Below, piece by piece: positions 7,901 through 17,900 of a stretch of 64,000 nucleotides of DNA. The DNA comes from Scatosoma sp045660265 (lineage in GTDB: Bacteria > Bacillota > Clostridia > Christensenellales > Borkfalkiaceae): NCBI GenBank assembly GCA_045660265.1, contig JAZRDM010000033.1:1-64000 (forward strand), given 5' to 3'. Position 1 is the stretch's first letter. Every line of letters starts with the position of its first letter. The notes under the pieces are model-generated. The model had not been told where the DNA came from and did not search any database. It worked only from the letters and a program-made list of their open reading frames with translations. A program made the position numbers and the translations under genes.

Positions 7901-8641
7901 ATGAATTTTTTAAACGTTTTACAATCATTTTTAGAAACTTTCCATATTCCCCAAAAAAACACTATCGACTATATCTGCGGAAACGGCGACGCATTACCGC
8001 TTCCGCTTTCTGCGGAAGAAGAGAAAAAAATGCTTGAAAAATTTGCCTTAGAAGGCAGCTTAGACGAGCTAGAACAGGCGGAATGCGATTTGGCTAAATC
8101 GGAGCTAATTCAACACAATTTGCGCCTTGTCGTCTATATCGCGCGAAAATTTGAAAACACGGGCGTGGAAAACGACGACTTAATTTCAATCGGCACAATC
8201 GGGCTAATCAAAGCCATTAACTCGTTTAAATCCGATAAAAACATCAAACTTGCAACCTACGCCTCACGCTGCATTGAAAACGAAATTTTGATGTATTTAC
8301 GGCGCGCGGCGCGTTTAAAAAGTGAAGTTTCCTTTGATGAACCGCTAAACACTGATTTTGACGGAAATGAACTTCTATTATCGGACGTGCTTGGTTCTTC
8401 CGCAGAAAGCGTATACGGCGACATTGAATCGAATGCGGAAAAAGAACAGCTGAAAGAAGCTTTAACCAAGCTTTCGGAAAGAGAGCGGAAAATTATGTTT
8501 TTGCGGTTTGGATTGAACGGCGGCGAAGAAATGACACAAAAGGACGTTGCCGATTTACTGGGTATTTCGCAAAGCTATATTTCCCGCTTGGAAAAGAAAA
8601 TTATTTTACGGCTTAGAAAAGAAATTGCAAAAATGGAATAA
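7901..8641 (+). CDS. sigE: Sporulation sigma factor SigE
   Basis: Mother-cell RNA polymerase sigma factor of 246 residues. The N-terminal leader (about residues 1-30, FLNVLQSFLETFHIPQKN) is the expected pro-peptide removed by SpoIIGA. Region 2 follows (LRLVVYIARKFENTGVENDDLISIGTIGLIKAINSF and ATYASRCIENEILMYLRR), then region 4 with an HTH (TQKDVADLLGISQSYISRLEKKI). GGAGTT lies upstream of the ATG. It is in the same operon as spoIIGA and 94 bases before sigG. Confidence 0.95.
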   Translation: MNFLNVLQSFLETFHIPQKNTIDYICGNGDALPLPLSAEEEKKMLEKFALEGSLDELEQAECDLAKSELIQHNLRLVVYIARKFENTGVENDDLISIGTIGLIKAINSFKSDKNIKLATYASRCIENEILMYLRRAARLKSEVSFDEPLNTDFDGNELLLSDVLGSSAESVYGDIESNAEKEQLKEALTKLSERERKIMFLRFGLNGGEEMTQKDVADLLGISQSYISRLEKKIILRLRKEIAKME

Positions 8642-8675
8642 TTTTCTTTAGATTGCCCACAATAAAATAAACGTT

Positions 8676-8692
8676 CAACGCATACCTGCCCC
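8676..8692 (+). repeat. 14-mer motif CGCATACCTGCCCC between sigE and sigG
   Basis: CAACGCATACCTGCCCC, identical over 17 bases to the copy at 28419-28435. It is in the same orientation as all other copies in spite of the local genes being on the plus strand. Confidence 0.85.
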
Positions 8693-8735
8693 CCTATCTT
8701 TTATGATTTTACATAAACAAAGGGGGAAAATAAAA

Positions 8736-9503
8736 ATGCATAAAGTAGAAATTTGCGGTGTGGATACTTCGGGGTTACCCAAGCTAACAGCAAAAGAAAG
8801 CGAAGCATTGATGCTCCGTTTAAAGCAAGGAGATAAACAAGCGCGCGAACAGTTTATCGTAGGAAATATGCGTTTGGTTTTATCTTTGATGAAACGCTTT
8901 AAGGCCAAGCACCTTGGCGTTGACGACGTATTTCAAGCGGGGTGTGTGGGACTAATTAAAGCCATTGACAATTTCGATTTAAGCGTCGGCGTGAAGTTTT
9001 CGACCTATGCCGTTCCTATGATTGTCGGTGAAATTAAACGGTATTTGCGGGACGGAAACTCGCTTCGTATTTCTAGAAGCATTCGCGATATGGCCTATCG
9101 CGCATTAAAAACGCGGGAAGAGCTGGAAGCCGACGACAAGGAAGCAACGATTGCTAAAATTGCCGAAGCCTTGCAAGTTGCCGAGCGGGAAGTCGTTTAT
9201 GCGCTAGACGCAATCTCCGACCCCGTTTCGCTTTATGAGCCCGTATACAACAAAGCGGGAGACACCCTTCTATTGATGGACCAGCTTTGCGACGATAAAC
9301 ACAGCGACGAGATCCTTGCCGAATACGTAGCCCTTGGCGAAGCCATAGAAAAGTTAGGCGAACGAGAAAAGAAAATTTTATTTTTAAGATATTACGAAGG
9401 GAAAACGCAAACAGAAATTTCGGAAGAGGTTGGAATTTCACAAGCACAAGTTTCGCGATTAGAAAAGAATGCGTTAAGCGATATCAGACGAAATATTTCA
9501 TAA
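8736..9503 (+). CDS. sigG: Forespore sigma factor SigG
   Basis: Late forespore-specific sigma factor, 255 residues. It has the typical SigG N-terminus (MHKVEICGVDTSGLPKL), region 2 (MRLVLSLMKRFKAKHLGVDDVFQAGCVGLIKAI, STYAVPMIVGEIKRYLRDGN), region 3 and region 4 (KTQTEISEEVGISQAQVSRLEK). The start at 8736 is preferred over the ATG at 8703 because it matches the family N-terminus and follows an AAGGGGG site. A strong terminator follows. It can be read from the spoIIGA-sigE transcript or from its own promoter in the 94-base gap; I could not identify a convincing sigma-F/G promoter there. Confidence 0.95.
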   Translation: MHKVEICGVDTSGLPKLTAKESEALMLRLKQGDKQAREQFIVGNMRLVLSLMKRFKAKHLGVDDVFQAGCVGLIKAIDNFDLSVGVKFSTYAVPMIVGEIKRYLRDGNSLRISRSIRDMAYRALKTREELEADDKEATIAKIAEALQVAEREVVYALDAISDPVSLYEPVYNKAGDTLLLMDQLCDDKHSDEILAEYVALGEAIEKLGEREKKILFLRYYEGKTQTEISEEVGISQAQVSRLEKNALSDIRRNIS

Positions 9504-9504
9504 A

Positions 9505-9532
9505 AAAACGCCCTTCCGGGCGTTTATTTTTA
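9505..9532 (+). terminator. Terminator of the sigE-sigG operon
   Basis: Stem AACGCCC (9507-9513) / GGGCGTT (9518-9524) with loop TTCC, followed by TTATTTTTAT. Confidence 0.9.
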
Positions 9533-9577
9533 TATTCAACTCGTACATGACCCTTTCTCTAAGCCTATAAACCTAAA

Positions 9578-9937
9578 TTAAAAAGCATTTTTTATATAAT
9601 CGATTTCGTCATTTGCGAATACCTGTGCAACGTCAAAACGGGCGTTAGGTTCTTCCCCTATTGAAAGCCAGTAGAACTTTGCAATTTGCAAATATCTCGC
9701 GCGTTTTTGTTTGGTTACTGCTTCCGCCGGAGATCCAAAAGCATCAGACGAGCGAGTTTTGACTTCTATAAAAGCAATTTCGTCGCCGTCTTGCGCAATA
9801 ATGTCCGCTTCGCCAAAAGGAGTGCGATAATTGCGCTTGAGAATTTTACAGCCTTGTTTTTTTAAATACTCTTCAACGAGCTTTTCACCTTTTTTACCTA
9901 AAACTTTTTTGTGAATGTCCTGCGGTGAATGGGACAT
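9578..9937 (-). CDS. yraN: YraN/UPF0102 endonuclease-like protein
   Basis: A 119-residue protein of the restriction-endonuclease-like fold. It has the family motifs KKGEKLVEEYL, NYRTPFGEADIIAQDGDEIAFIEVKTRSS (the D, E and K positions used by this nuclease fold) and KQKRARYLQIAKFYW. The start overlaps the end of rnhB by 40 bases. RnhB-YraN adjacency is common in Clostridia. Its cellular substrate is not known; DNA recombination or repair roles have been proposed for the family. It is the last gene of the asnS-plsX-rnc-smc-ftsY-trmD-rbgA run. Confidence 0.9.
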   Translation of the reverse strand: MSHSPQDIHKKVLGKKGEKLVEEYLKKQGCKILKRNYRTPFGEADIIAQDGDEIAFIEVKTRSSDAFGSPAEAVTKQKRARYLQIAKFYWLSIGEEPNARFDVAQVFANDEIDYIKNAF

Positions 9938-10518
9938 AAGCCCACCTCCTTAATCGCTTGAATGTGAGCCGCTGTGCCGTAACCCTTGTTTTTTTCAAAA
10001 AGATACTCGGGATAAATTTTAGCATACTCATCCATCATATTATCACGATACACCTTCGCGACGATACTTGCCGCGCCGATAGAATAAGACAATGCATCCC
10101 CATGAATAACGCTTTGCTGAGGGAAGGGAATATCAATCGTCATATTGCCGTCGGTAAGTACGACGTCCGGCTGAATTTCTAATTTTAATAACGCTTCGCG
10201 CATACCCAGCTTAGTTGCTTCTAAAATATTGATTTCGTCGATTTGTTTCTCGCTTACTTCAAAAATGGCGTACGCCAAAGCTTTTTGTTTAATTTGCTCG
10301 CTTAACGCCACGCGTTTCTTTTCGGACAACTTTTTACTGTCGTCTACGCCTTGAATAATTTCACTTTCTTCCAAAGGCATAATCACCGCGCAGCATACGA
10401 CAGGACCGGCAAGCGGACCTCTGCCCACTTCGTCCACGCCTGCAATATAGCGATAGCCTTTTGCAAGCAACGCTTTTTCGTATTGTAATTTATCAATTTG
10501 TTCTTTTTCTTTTTTCAT
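9898..10518 (-). CDS. rnhB: Ribonuclease HII
   Basis: Removes RNA from RNA-DNA hybrids, including single ribonucleotides in DNA. The 206 residues carry all catalytic acidic residues of type 2 RNase H: GVDEVGRGPLAGP (Asp-Glu pair), DDSKKLSEKKR, VLTDGNMTID (third Asp) and GDALSYSIGAASIVAKVYRD (fourth Asp near the end of the core). The end GLCPIHRRTFTKKF is typical. It is four bases from rbgA and overlaps yraN, so all three are probably co-transcribed and coupled. Confidence 0.96.
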   Translation of the reverse strand: MKKEKEQIDKLQYEKALLAKGYRYIAGVDEVGRGPLAGPVVCCAVIMPLEESEIIQGVDDSKKLSEKKRVALSEQIKQKALAYAIFEVSEKQIDEINILEATKLGMREALLKLEIQPDVVLTDGNMTIDIPFPQQSVIHGDALSYSIGAASIVAKVYRDNMMDEYAKIYPEYLFEKNKGYGTAAHIQAIKEVGLCPIHRRTFTKKF

Positions 10519-10521
10519 ACG

Positions 10522-11385
10522 TTAAAATTCCCAACTTTCGTAATCTTTTGCGTTTTCCAAACAGATTTTCCCCACTCTGCCCTTTCTAAAATCGTCAATA
10601 AGAGCCTTTGCGCCGCGTTCGTAATCGAATTCACCGCCGCGTAAAATAAAGCCACGGCGTTTGCAAAGCGCTTCGTACATACCAAGCTTTTCGGAAAAAT
10701 CGGTGATGTTGTAACGCTCGGTTAAATATTGCGGATACTTTTCAGCAAGTTCGCCAAGCAACTCTAACGCAACGTCGTCCATATCTAAAATATCGTCGTT
10801 GATACTACCGATAAAGGCTAAGTGGCGCGCGTGGTACTGATCGTCAAAGGACGGGGGCATGGTGCCGGGGGTGTCCAGCAAGTCGAACGCGCCGCAATGC
10901 AACCAACGCACGTCGCGCGTAACCCCTGCTTTATCGCCCGTCTTTGCACGCTTTTGTCCGCTAAGCAGGTTTACAATGGTACTTTTACCCGTGTTGGGAA
11001 TACCCGCAACCATAAAACGAAATGTTCTGTTTAAGCCTTTTGCTTCTGCGCGAGCGCGCTTTTCTTCCGTGATGGCATTAAGCTTTTGTAAGAATAAACG
11101 CTTAGCGGAAATGTTTGTCGAATCACATTTAATACAGTATTTGCCCTTACTTTCAAGCAACTTAATAAATCCGTCCACTTTGGTAGGGTCGGCTAAATCG
11201 GCTTTATTGAGCACGTATAAAACAGGTTTTTCGCCAAAAATTTTTTTTGTTAAATTTTTGTTCCACGTTGCTGCGGGCGCACGCGCGTCAAGCACGCAAA
11301 TAACGCCGTCGCATAAATCTTTCTTTTCTTCCATGGCGCGCATGGCTTTGGTCATATGTCCTGGAAACCATTGTATATTTTTCAT
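10522..11385 (-). CDS. rbgA: Ribosome biogenesis GTPase RbgA (YlqF)
   Basis: A 287-residue GTPase needed for late assembly of the large ribosomal subunit. The motifs are in the circularly permuted order of this family: the base-recognition motif VLNKADLAD comes first, then GIPNTGKSTIVNLL (P-loop) and DTPGTMPP. The N-terminus MKNIQWFPGHMTKAMR is diagnostic and sets the start at 11385; twelve extra in-frame codons upstream lack support. The C-terminal half is the ANTAR-like RNA-binding region. A gap of 81 bases separates it from trmD. Confidence 0.95.
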   Translation of the reverse strand: MKNIQWFPGHMTKAMRAMEEKKDLCDGVICVLDARAPAATWNKNLTKKIFGEKPVLYVLNKADLADPTKVDGFIKLLESKGKYCIKCDSTNISAKRLFLQKLNAITEEKRARAEAKGLNRTFRFMVAGIPNTGKSTIVNLLSGQKRAKTGDKAGVTRDVRWLHCGAFDLLDTPGTMPPSFDDQYHARHLAFIGSINDDILDMDDVALELLGELAEKYPQYLTERYNITDFSEKLGMYEALCKRRGFILRGGEFDYERGAKALIDDFRKGRVGKICLENAKDYESWEF

Positions 11386-11466
11386 AATTTTTCCTTTTTC
11401 AATAAGTACACGTATGGCCAAATTGATTACATCTTTTAATTCAACGCGTACATGGTTGGGGTATTT

Positions 11467-12135
11467 TTATTTTTTGAGCAAGTCGGGACGAAGTTTTTTG
11501 GTAATGGCAATCGATTGTTCTTTGCGCCATTTATCCACTTTGGCGTGGTCGCCACTGCGCAAAACCTCCGGCACGCAAAGCCCCTTGTATTCTTGCGGGC
11601 GGGTGTACTGAGGGTATTCGAGCAGGTTATCCGAAAAGCTTTCGTCTACGAGCGAAGAGATACTAATGACCCCGTCAACGTATCGGGAAACGCAATCGGT
11701 TAATACCATTGCAGGCAGTTCTCCCCCCGTTAAAACATAATCGCCGATTGAAATTTCTTCGTCGATAAACAAATCGAGCACGCGTTGATCTACGCCTTCG
11801 TAATGACCGCAAAGCAGAATAAGATGCTCGTATTCTAATAAAGCGAATACTTTTTGTTGTTTGAGCGTTTCGCCTTTTGGCGACATATAAATGCGGTGCG
11901 CTTTATGGTCGGGGTCAATCGCTTCGATTGCACTGCCGATAGGCTGAGGCATCATGACCATACCTGCACCACCGCCGAAAGGATAGTCGTCGCATTTTAA
12001 ATGTTTATCAGTTGTATAATCACGAATGTTGACGATATTGATTTGGATTTTTCCCGATTTTTGCGCTCTACCTAAAATACTTTCTTGTAATGCCGAGAAC
12101 ATTTCGGGGAATAAGGTTAAAATGTCTATTTTCAT
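11467..12135 (-). CDS. trmD: tRNA (guanine37-N1)-methyltransferase TrmD
   Basis: SPOUT-class methyltransferase forming m1G37, which prevents frameshifting. The 222 residues contain DILTLFPEMF at the start, DYPFGGGAGMVMMPQPI, HLILLCGHYEGVDQRV and SIGDYVLTGGELPAMVLTD, which together form the knotted SAM site and catalytic region. The start at 12135 matches homologous N-termini (MKIDILTLFPEMF). A GTG six codons upstream is an alternative; neither has a strong ribosome-binding site. The usual partners rimM and rplS are not adjacent. Confidence 0.95.
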   Translation of the reverse strand: MKIDILTLFPEMFSALQESILGRAQKSGKIQINIVNIRDYTTDKHLKCDDYPFGGGAGMVMMPQPIGSAIEAIDPDHKAHRIYMSPKGETLKQQKVFALLEYEHLILLCGHYEGVDQRVLDLFIDEEISIGDYVLTGGELPAMVLTDCVSRYVDGVISISSLVDESFSDNLLEYPQYTRPQEYKGLCVPEVLRSGDHAKVDKWRKEQSIAITKKLRPDLLKK

Positions 12136-12188
12136 ATTTTTGCAAAAGGACACGCTATTGTCAGTTGCCCTTTCCCTTTTAATTAGTT

Positions 12189-13250
12189 TTATTTTAAGTT
12201 GATGTTTTTCTTGAAATTGTTAATCTCGCTAGTGTAGAATAAATAAATCAGCAACGCGCCGATAAAAATAAAGATAAAGAATACTAGCGTAATCGGAAGC
12301 TCAAAAAACGCCGTGATTAGACCGCTTGTTGCGCTGGTGATAAAAAGCGTTTCCAGTAAAGAAATGAGCGCAAGCGTAATCAGCATTTGATAGATACGGC
12401 GGTTTTTCTCGGGTAAGCGTTCTTCCCACCATGCCGCAGCGCCGTCAAACGTTGCGATAAATACGGGCAACATCAACGCCATAATCAGCAATTCTAAGAT
12501 ACAAATAATACCTTCGATAACTTCTGCCGTTTGCACGGGATCGGTGGAAGGGTTTATCGGGCCAAACACTGCTTCAAATCCGCCAAAACCGATAATGATG
12601 ACGATAAGCGAAAACATATTGGCAAGCCAGCCGGCTACATAGCAAAGAACCGCTGAGATGTGCTTGGCTAAAATTTGCTCGTGTGCGGTTGCTGGAATGG
12701 AGAAGGTTAAATAGCCTTCCTCTTTAAAAAAGTTTTTGCGATAGCGTTGCGAGGGCAATATCAAAGAGCCGATCATAACGCCGCCGTTTAATAATATCGC
12801 AAGGACTACAGTCAACCAAAAGAACCAAGGCGTTTCATTCGTTCCATACATGGTAGGCGCATCTTGGCTTTCGAGAATAGGAATTTGTATCGCTAATAGG
12901 ATAGAACAAACAACAGCCGAAAGCACCAAACTAAGCATACCCGTAAAGAGCGCTTTGAATTCGTATTTTAAAAGCTTCTTTAAAACTCTGCCTCTAACCG
13001 CTTTTAAATTGCCGTTTTTATCTACGTCGCTTTCAGAGAAATTGAAAGGTGCTTCCGTAAGCTTAGCTTGCGTGGGCGCATCTTGGAAAAAATGCTCTTG
13101 CGATTTTTCTTGGAGTGCTTCCGCTTGTGTTGTTGCTTGCGCTGTTTCTTGCGCTGTTTCTTGCGCGACAACTTCTAGAGATGACGCTTTTGCTTTTTCT
13201 CCTACAGAATTTTCGGGTTGTAAGTTGGTTTCGTTTTCGTTTACATCCAT
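12189..13250 (-). CDS. ABC-2 type transporter membrane subunit (putative)
   Basis: A 353-residue membrane protein. The first 70 or so residues are hydrophilic and rich in Gln, Ala and Glu (QETAQETAQATTQAEALQ), unusual for a permease. After KKLLKYEFKALFTG there are about six hydrophobic segments (near 95-122, 142-166, 195-222, 238-268, 283-308 and 312-340). The layout suits the membrane subunit of an ABC-2 exporter like those beside GntR-linked BcrA-type ATPases. Its start overlaps the 3' end of the ATPase gene by ten bases, so the two are translationally coupled. The substrate is unknown. Confidence 0.75.
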   Translation of the reverse strand: MDVNENETNLQPENSVGEKAKASSLEVVAQETAQETAQATTQAEALQEKSQEHFFQDAPTQAKLTEAPFNFSESDVDKNGNLKAVRGRVLKKLLKYEFKALFTGMLSLVLSAVVCSILLAIQIPILESQDAPTMYGTNETPWFFWLTVVLAILLNGGVMIGSLILPSQRYRKNFFKEEGYLTFSIPATAHEQILAKHISAVLCYVAGWLANMFSLIVIIIGFGGFEAVFGPINPSTDPVQTAEVIEGIICILELLIMALMLPVFIATFDGAAAWWEERLPEKNRRIYQMLITLALISLLETLFITSATSGLITAFFELPITLVFFIFIFIGALLIYLFYTSEINNFKKNINLK

Positions 13251-13945
13251 TTGAATACCTCCCTAAACAACGCGTCGATACTTTGTTTCTCACGCTCGCG
13301 AATGTCGTCCGCTTTGCCTTCGAGTACGATTTTGCCTTCCTTTAAGAAAAGCACGTAGTCAAAATATTGCTCGATTTCGGAGATGAGATGCGTACTGATG
13401 ATAATCGTGGAGTTTTGATTGCGGTGCGCGAAAATCGTTTGAAGTATGTACTCACGCGCAGCAGGATCAACACCCGCAATCGGTTCGTCAAGGACAAACA
13501 GCTTGGCGTTTCGCGATAAGGTTAAAATAAGCGAAAGCTTTTCCTTTGTGCCTTTAGAAAGCGCTTTGACTTTTTGCGTTTTGTTGACGGAAAGCTCTTC
13601 AATCATTCTCCAGGCTTTGTCTTTGTCGAAGTCTAAAAAGAAATCGGCATAGTATGCTACTTCCTCTTCTACGGTGTAGCTTTCGTTGAGCGAATGCGTG
13701 TCTGAAAGATAGGATACCACACTTTTGGTTTCCGCGCCGATTTCCCTGCCCGCTACGTACAGCGAGCCGCTGTTTGCCGTAAGTAAACCCATAATCAGCT
13801 TGATTAAGGTTGTTTTTCCGCTGCCGTTAGGACCGAGCAAACCAACGATACCGCCGTTGTCAGGAATAGTAAAATTGACGTTATCTAATGCTAAAACATC
13901 TTTGTAACGCTTGGTTAAATTGACGCATTGTACGATATGTTCCAT
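13241..13945 (-). CDS. ABC transporter ATP-binding subunit
   Basis: A 234-residue cytoplasmic ATPase of the BcrA/CcmA-like group. It has GLLGPNGSGKTTLIKLI (Walker A), the signature LSKGTKEKLSLILTLS (LSKGT rather than LSGGQ, common in this group) and LFVLDEPIAGVDPAARE (Walker B). The last residues overlap the start of the membrane subunit. A good AGGAGG site precedes the ATG. The pair sits between ftsY and trmD, an unusual place, so it may have been inserted into the smc-ftsY run (inference). The substrate is unknown; drug or lipid export is typical of the group. Confidence 0.9.
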   Translation of the reverse strand: MEHIVQCVNLTKRYKDVLALDNVNFTIPDNGGIVGLLGPNGSGKTTLIKLIMGLLTANSGSLYVAGREIGAETKSVVSYLSDTHSLNESYTVEEEVAYYADFFLDFDKDKAWRMIEELSVNKTQKVKALSKGTKEKLSLILTLSRNAKLFVLDEPIAGVDPAAREYILQTIFAHRNQNSTIIISTHLISEIEQYFDYVLFLKEGKIVLEGKADDIREREKQSIDALFREVFKWM

Positions 13946-13985
13946 ATTTCCCTCCTTATTTCATCTCGTACCTGGGTGGGATGTT

Positions 13986-14882
13986 TTATAAAATTGCTTC
14001 TACAAAGGAGCGAGAATCGAATTTTTCTAAATCGTCCATCTTTTCGCCTACGCCTGCGAACAACACAGGGAGCGCAAGCTCGGACGAGAGCGAGAAGACA
14101 AATCCGCCTTTTGCTGTACCGTCCAGTTTGGTTAAGACAATGCCGTTGAGTTCAACTGCTTCGTCAAAGACACGGGCTTGACTAACGGCGTTTTGTCCCG
14201 TCGTTGCATCAAGTACTAATAATTTTACGAAATCCGCTTCGGGATATTCGCGGGTAACCACTCTATCCATTTTACGCAGTTCGTTCATTAAGTTGTCTTT
14301 TACGTGCAATCTGCCTGCGGTATCGATAATAAGCACGTCCGTTTTCTTTGCTTTTGCGGACGCAACCGCGTCGAAAATAACTGCGGACGGATCGCTGCCT
14401 TCTTCGTGCTTGACAATACGCACTTTTGCCCTATCTGCCCAAATGGAAAGCTGTTCGCTTGCTGCCGCGCGGAAGGTACCCGCCGCCGCAACGGTAACTG
14501 TTTTGCCCTGCTTTAAGAAGTGGTGGGCAAGCTTGCCTACCGTCGTCGTTTTACCAACGCCGTTTACCCCGACAAGCATAATCACGCAAGGATAGGAAAG
14601 GTCTTCTACTTCCGATTCCTCTAAAATATCCGTAAGCGATTTACGTAAAATTTCGGTAACGTAGTCTTCGTCTTTTAACTTTTCGCCGATAGCTTGTTCT
14701 TTAACGCGTTCGACTACTTCTTCCGCCGTAGAGACGGACACGTCGGAAGAAATTAAAATTTCTTCTAATTCTTCATAAAACTCGTTGCCCAGCTTATTTT
14801 TTGCAAACAGCATACGGAGTTTACTGGAGAAATTGTCTTTGGTTTTTTTAAGAGCCCCGAAGAGCTTATCGAAAATTCCCAT
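13986..14882 (-). CDS. ftsY: Signal recognition particle receptor FtsY
   Basis: SRP-receptor GTPase that docks ribosome-SRP complexes at the membrane. The 298 residues contain the N helical bundle (residues 1-90) and the G domain: GVNGVGKTTTVGKLAHH, DTAGRLHVKDNLMNEL, TKLDGTAKGG. It lacks the long acidic N-terminal extension of E. coli FtsY, as is usual in Bacillota. It lies downstream of smc (92 bases), the conserved rnc-smc-ftsY order. Confidence 0.96.
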   Translation of the reverse strand: MGIFDKLFGALKKTKDNFSSKLRMLFAKNKLGNEFYEELEEILISSDVSVSTAEEVVERVKEQAIGEKLKDEDYVTEILRKSLTDILEESEVEDLSYPCVIMLVGVNGVGKTTTVGKLAHHFLKQGKTVTVAAAGTFRAAASEQLSIWADRAKVRIVKHEEGSDPSAVIFDAVASAKAKKTDVLIIDTAGRLHVKDNLMNELRKMDRVVTREYPEADFVKLLVLDATTGQNAVSQARVFDEAVELNGIVLTKLDGTAKGGFVFSLSSELALPVLFAGVGEKMDDLEKFDSRSFVEAIL

Positions 14883-14974
14883 AATGCCTTTTCGTCCACC
14901 CTGTTTTTGACGCAGGGTGGACTACTTCCTTTTTTTTATTGATTTATTGACGTTTAGCATTGAGATAAATGCTA

Positions 14975-17900
14975 TTACTCAACAGTACCCGCACCGAGTT
15001 TACTTTCCACGTCGGCAAGTTTAACGGATACGATTTTAGAAACACCTTTTTCTTGCATGGTTACGCCGAATAAGGAGTCTGCTTGGTTCATGGTCGGTTT
15101 TCTGTGCGTGATGACGATAAATTGCGTATCTTGCGCAAAGTTCTTTAAGTAAGAAGCAAATCTATCTACGTTTGCATCGTCGAGCGCCGCTTCGATTTCG
15201 TCTAAGATACAGAAGGGCATAGGATGCGATTTTAAGATAGCGAACAGGATGGCAATTGCCGTCAATGCGCGTTCACCGCCCGACAAAAGCGAAATTTTCG
15301 TAAGCTTTTTGCCAGGGGGGCATGCGATAATTTCAACACCTGCGTTTAAGGGATCTTCTCCTTCTACGTAGTCGAGCTGAAGCTCGGCTTTACCGCCGCC
15401 GAAGAGTTCTTTGAACGTCGTTTTGAAGTTTTCGTTGATTTGTTCGAAGCCTTCATTGAAGATACGAAGCATTTCATTGCGGACGTCGTTGAGAATGGTC
15501 GTTAAGTCGTCCAAACCCATTTGTACGTCGTCGCGTTGGGAAATCATTTCGTCGTATTCCGTCTTTAAGCGGTCGTAGTCTTCGATAGCGTTATGGTTGA
15601 CGTTGCCAAGCCCCGTGATTTTACGCTTGAGCACAGCGCCAAGCGAAAGGCCTTCGGTAATATTGAAGTTTTCTTGGCGAAGGGGAAGACAGCTTTCGTA
15701 GTCCATACCGTATTCTTCTTCCATACGCAAACGAAGGTTTTCCAAATTCGTATCGATTTTACTAATTTCGATTTCGCATTTATAACGCTTTTCGGAATTT
15801 TTAGAAAGGTTGTCTTGCAACTGCGTTTTTTCTTCTTCAAGCGCAAGTTGCTCGGCATTGATTGCTTCCTTTTCTTTGGAAAGCGCTTCGATTTTTTCCG
15901 TAAGTTCGGCAACGGCTTGCTTTTCTTCTTCCGTAAGCTCTTTACCCTTTTCTTCTTCTTGCAATTCTTGCAAGCGTCTTGCCGCAAAGTCGCGTTCTTT
16001 TTCCGTTTCCAAAATCTTTTTCACAAGCTCGGATTTTTCTACGCCCAAACGCTCGATTGTTTCTTTTTGTTGTTCGATTGCCGAACGAAGCGCAGCAAGT
16101 TCAACCTCCAAATCGAGAAGCTGTTTATTTTTAAGCTCTCTTTCTTCTTTGAATTTCTCGCTTTGGCTCTTTTGCGAAGCGAGTTCCTCTTCTGCGGAAG
16201 CTCTGCGGGATTGAATTTCTTCTTCGCTGATGGACGAATACGCTTCTTCGTCTTCAAGCGACTTTAACTTGCCCTTTAATTCGACAAGCGTTTGTTGGTA
16301 AAAATCGATATCCGCTTCGCTTTCTGCGATTTGTTGATTGAGCGCCGATTCGCGTTGTGCAAGCGCAGCGAGTTCGTTGTTTGCGTCTTGGTATTTTGCA
16401 CGTAACTGCTCGACTGCTTCTTCCGCTTCCTTTCTCGCTTCTTCGCTGTCTGCAATTGCGGCTTGTAATTTTTCGATATGCTTTCTCTTACGCAAAATTT
16501 CGTCTTTACATTCTTGAATTTTACGTTCGTTCGAAAGGAGCGAGCCTGCGTCTTTTGCGCGGCTACCGCCCGTCATGGCACCGCTCGTCATAACGATATC
16601 CCCTTCTAACGTTACGATTTTAAACGCATTGCCGTATTTGTTTGCAATGACCGTAGCGTTGTTGATATTATCGCAAATGAGTGTATTACCCAAAAGATTG
16701 GAGATAACATTGTAATAATAATCGTCGTATTCGACAAGTTCTACCGCTGTACCAAGCGCGCCGCGTTCGTTTAAAGCGCGTTGAATTTCACGGTTGTCGG
16801 GACGAGGCTTCATGCTTTGCACAGGCAAGAAGGTTACAATACCGCCGTTTGTGCGACGAAGGTAGTTGATTAAATCTCTTGCGTCGTCCGCCGTCGGCGT
16901 TACTACGTTTTGCATTGCGCCGCCGAATGCCGTTTCGATTGCCGTTTCGTATTTTTGTTCCGTTTTAACGATATCTGCAAGCGCACCGCGGATACGTCTG
17001 CCGATATCGGCATTTGTTTTTGCTACGGAAAGCAAACGTCTAACCGATTCTTTATAGCCGTCGTAACGGTTTTTCATACTGACGTACATTTCTAACTTTT
17101 CTTGCAAGGAAGCGATTTGTCCCTTGGTGTTGAAAAGGTCTTGGTTGAAATTGTTGACCGTCAACTGCATTTCACGGGCTTCTTCTAACAAGTCTTCTAA
17201 TTCGCTTGTTCCCGACGCCGTCATGCCTTGTAAACGTCTTACGTCTTTTTTAACTGCCGTTAACTCTTCGGTTAAGCGGTCTTTTCTTTGCGTACTCTTA
17301 TCGATAGCTTGCTTTACTTCACCGATTTTTTCTTTTGCGGCTTCCTTTCTTGCAGCAAGCGTACCTAAGTTCTTTTTGAGTTCGGATAAGTTATCCGCAG
17401 TAGAAAGCTGATTTAAACGGTTTTCGTCGGAAAGACGTTCGAATACCTCGATTTTTCTATCCAACGACGAAATAGCCGAGCGCAATACGTCCGTTTCCGT
17501 TTCGATTTCGTTGATACGCTTTGCGTCCTTTTCGCTTTTTTGGTTGGTAAGCGCGATTTCATCATTGATTTCGCCCATACGGATTTTACCCGCTTCCGTT
17601 AAATCTTCCGCTTGCTGAATTTGCGTGCGATAGGTGGAAATACGCTCTCTTACCAGCTTTAATTCGCCGTCCTTTCTTTCGTTGCCGACGGAGAGAACCA
17701 AGCGTTCGTCTTGCAATTGCGCCAAACGGAGATCCGCCGACGAAATTTTTTCGCGGTTGCCTTCCATTTTGCGATTGATACGCTCGATTTGCGTGTTCAA
17801 GCCGATAATTTTATCCGAAATTTCGGAAATACTCTTTTTATATTTATCCTTTTCGCTTTCTGCGTTTTCGTAGCGATATACGTACGTATTCGCTTCAACC

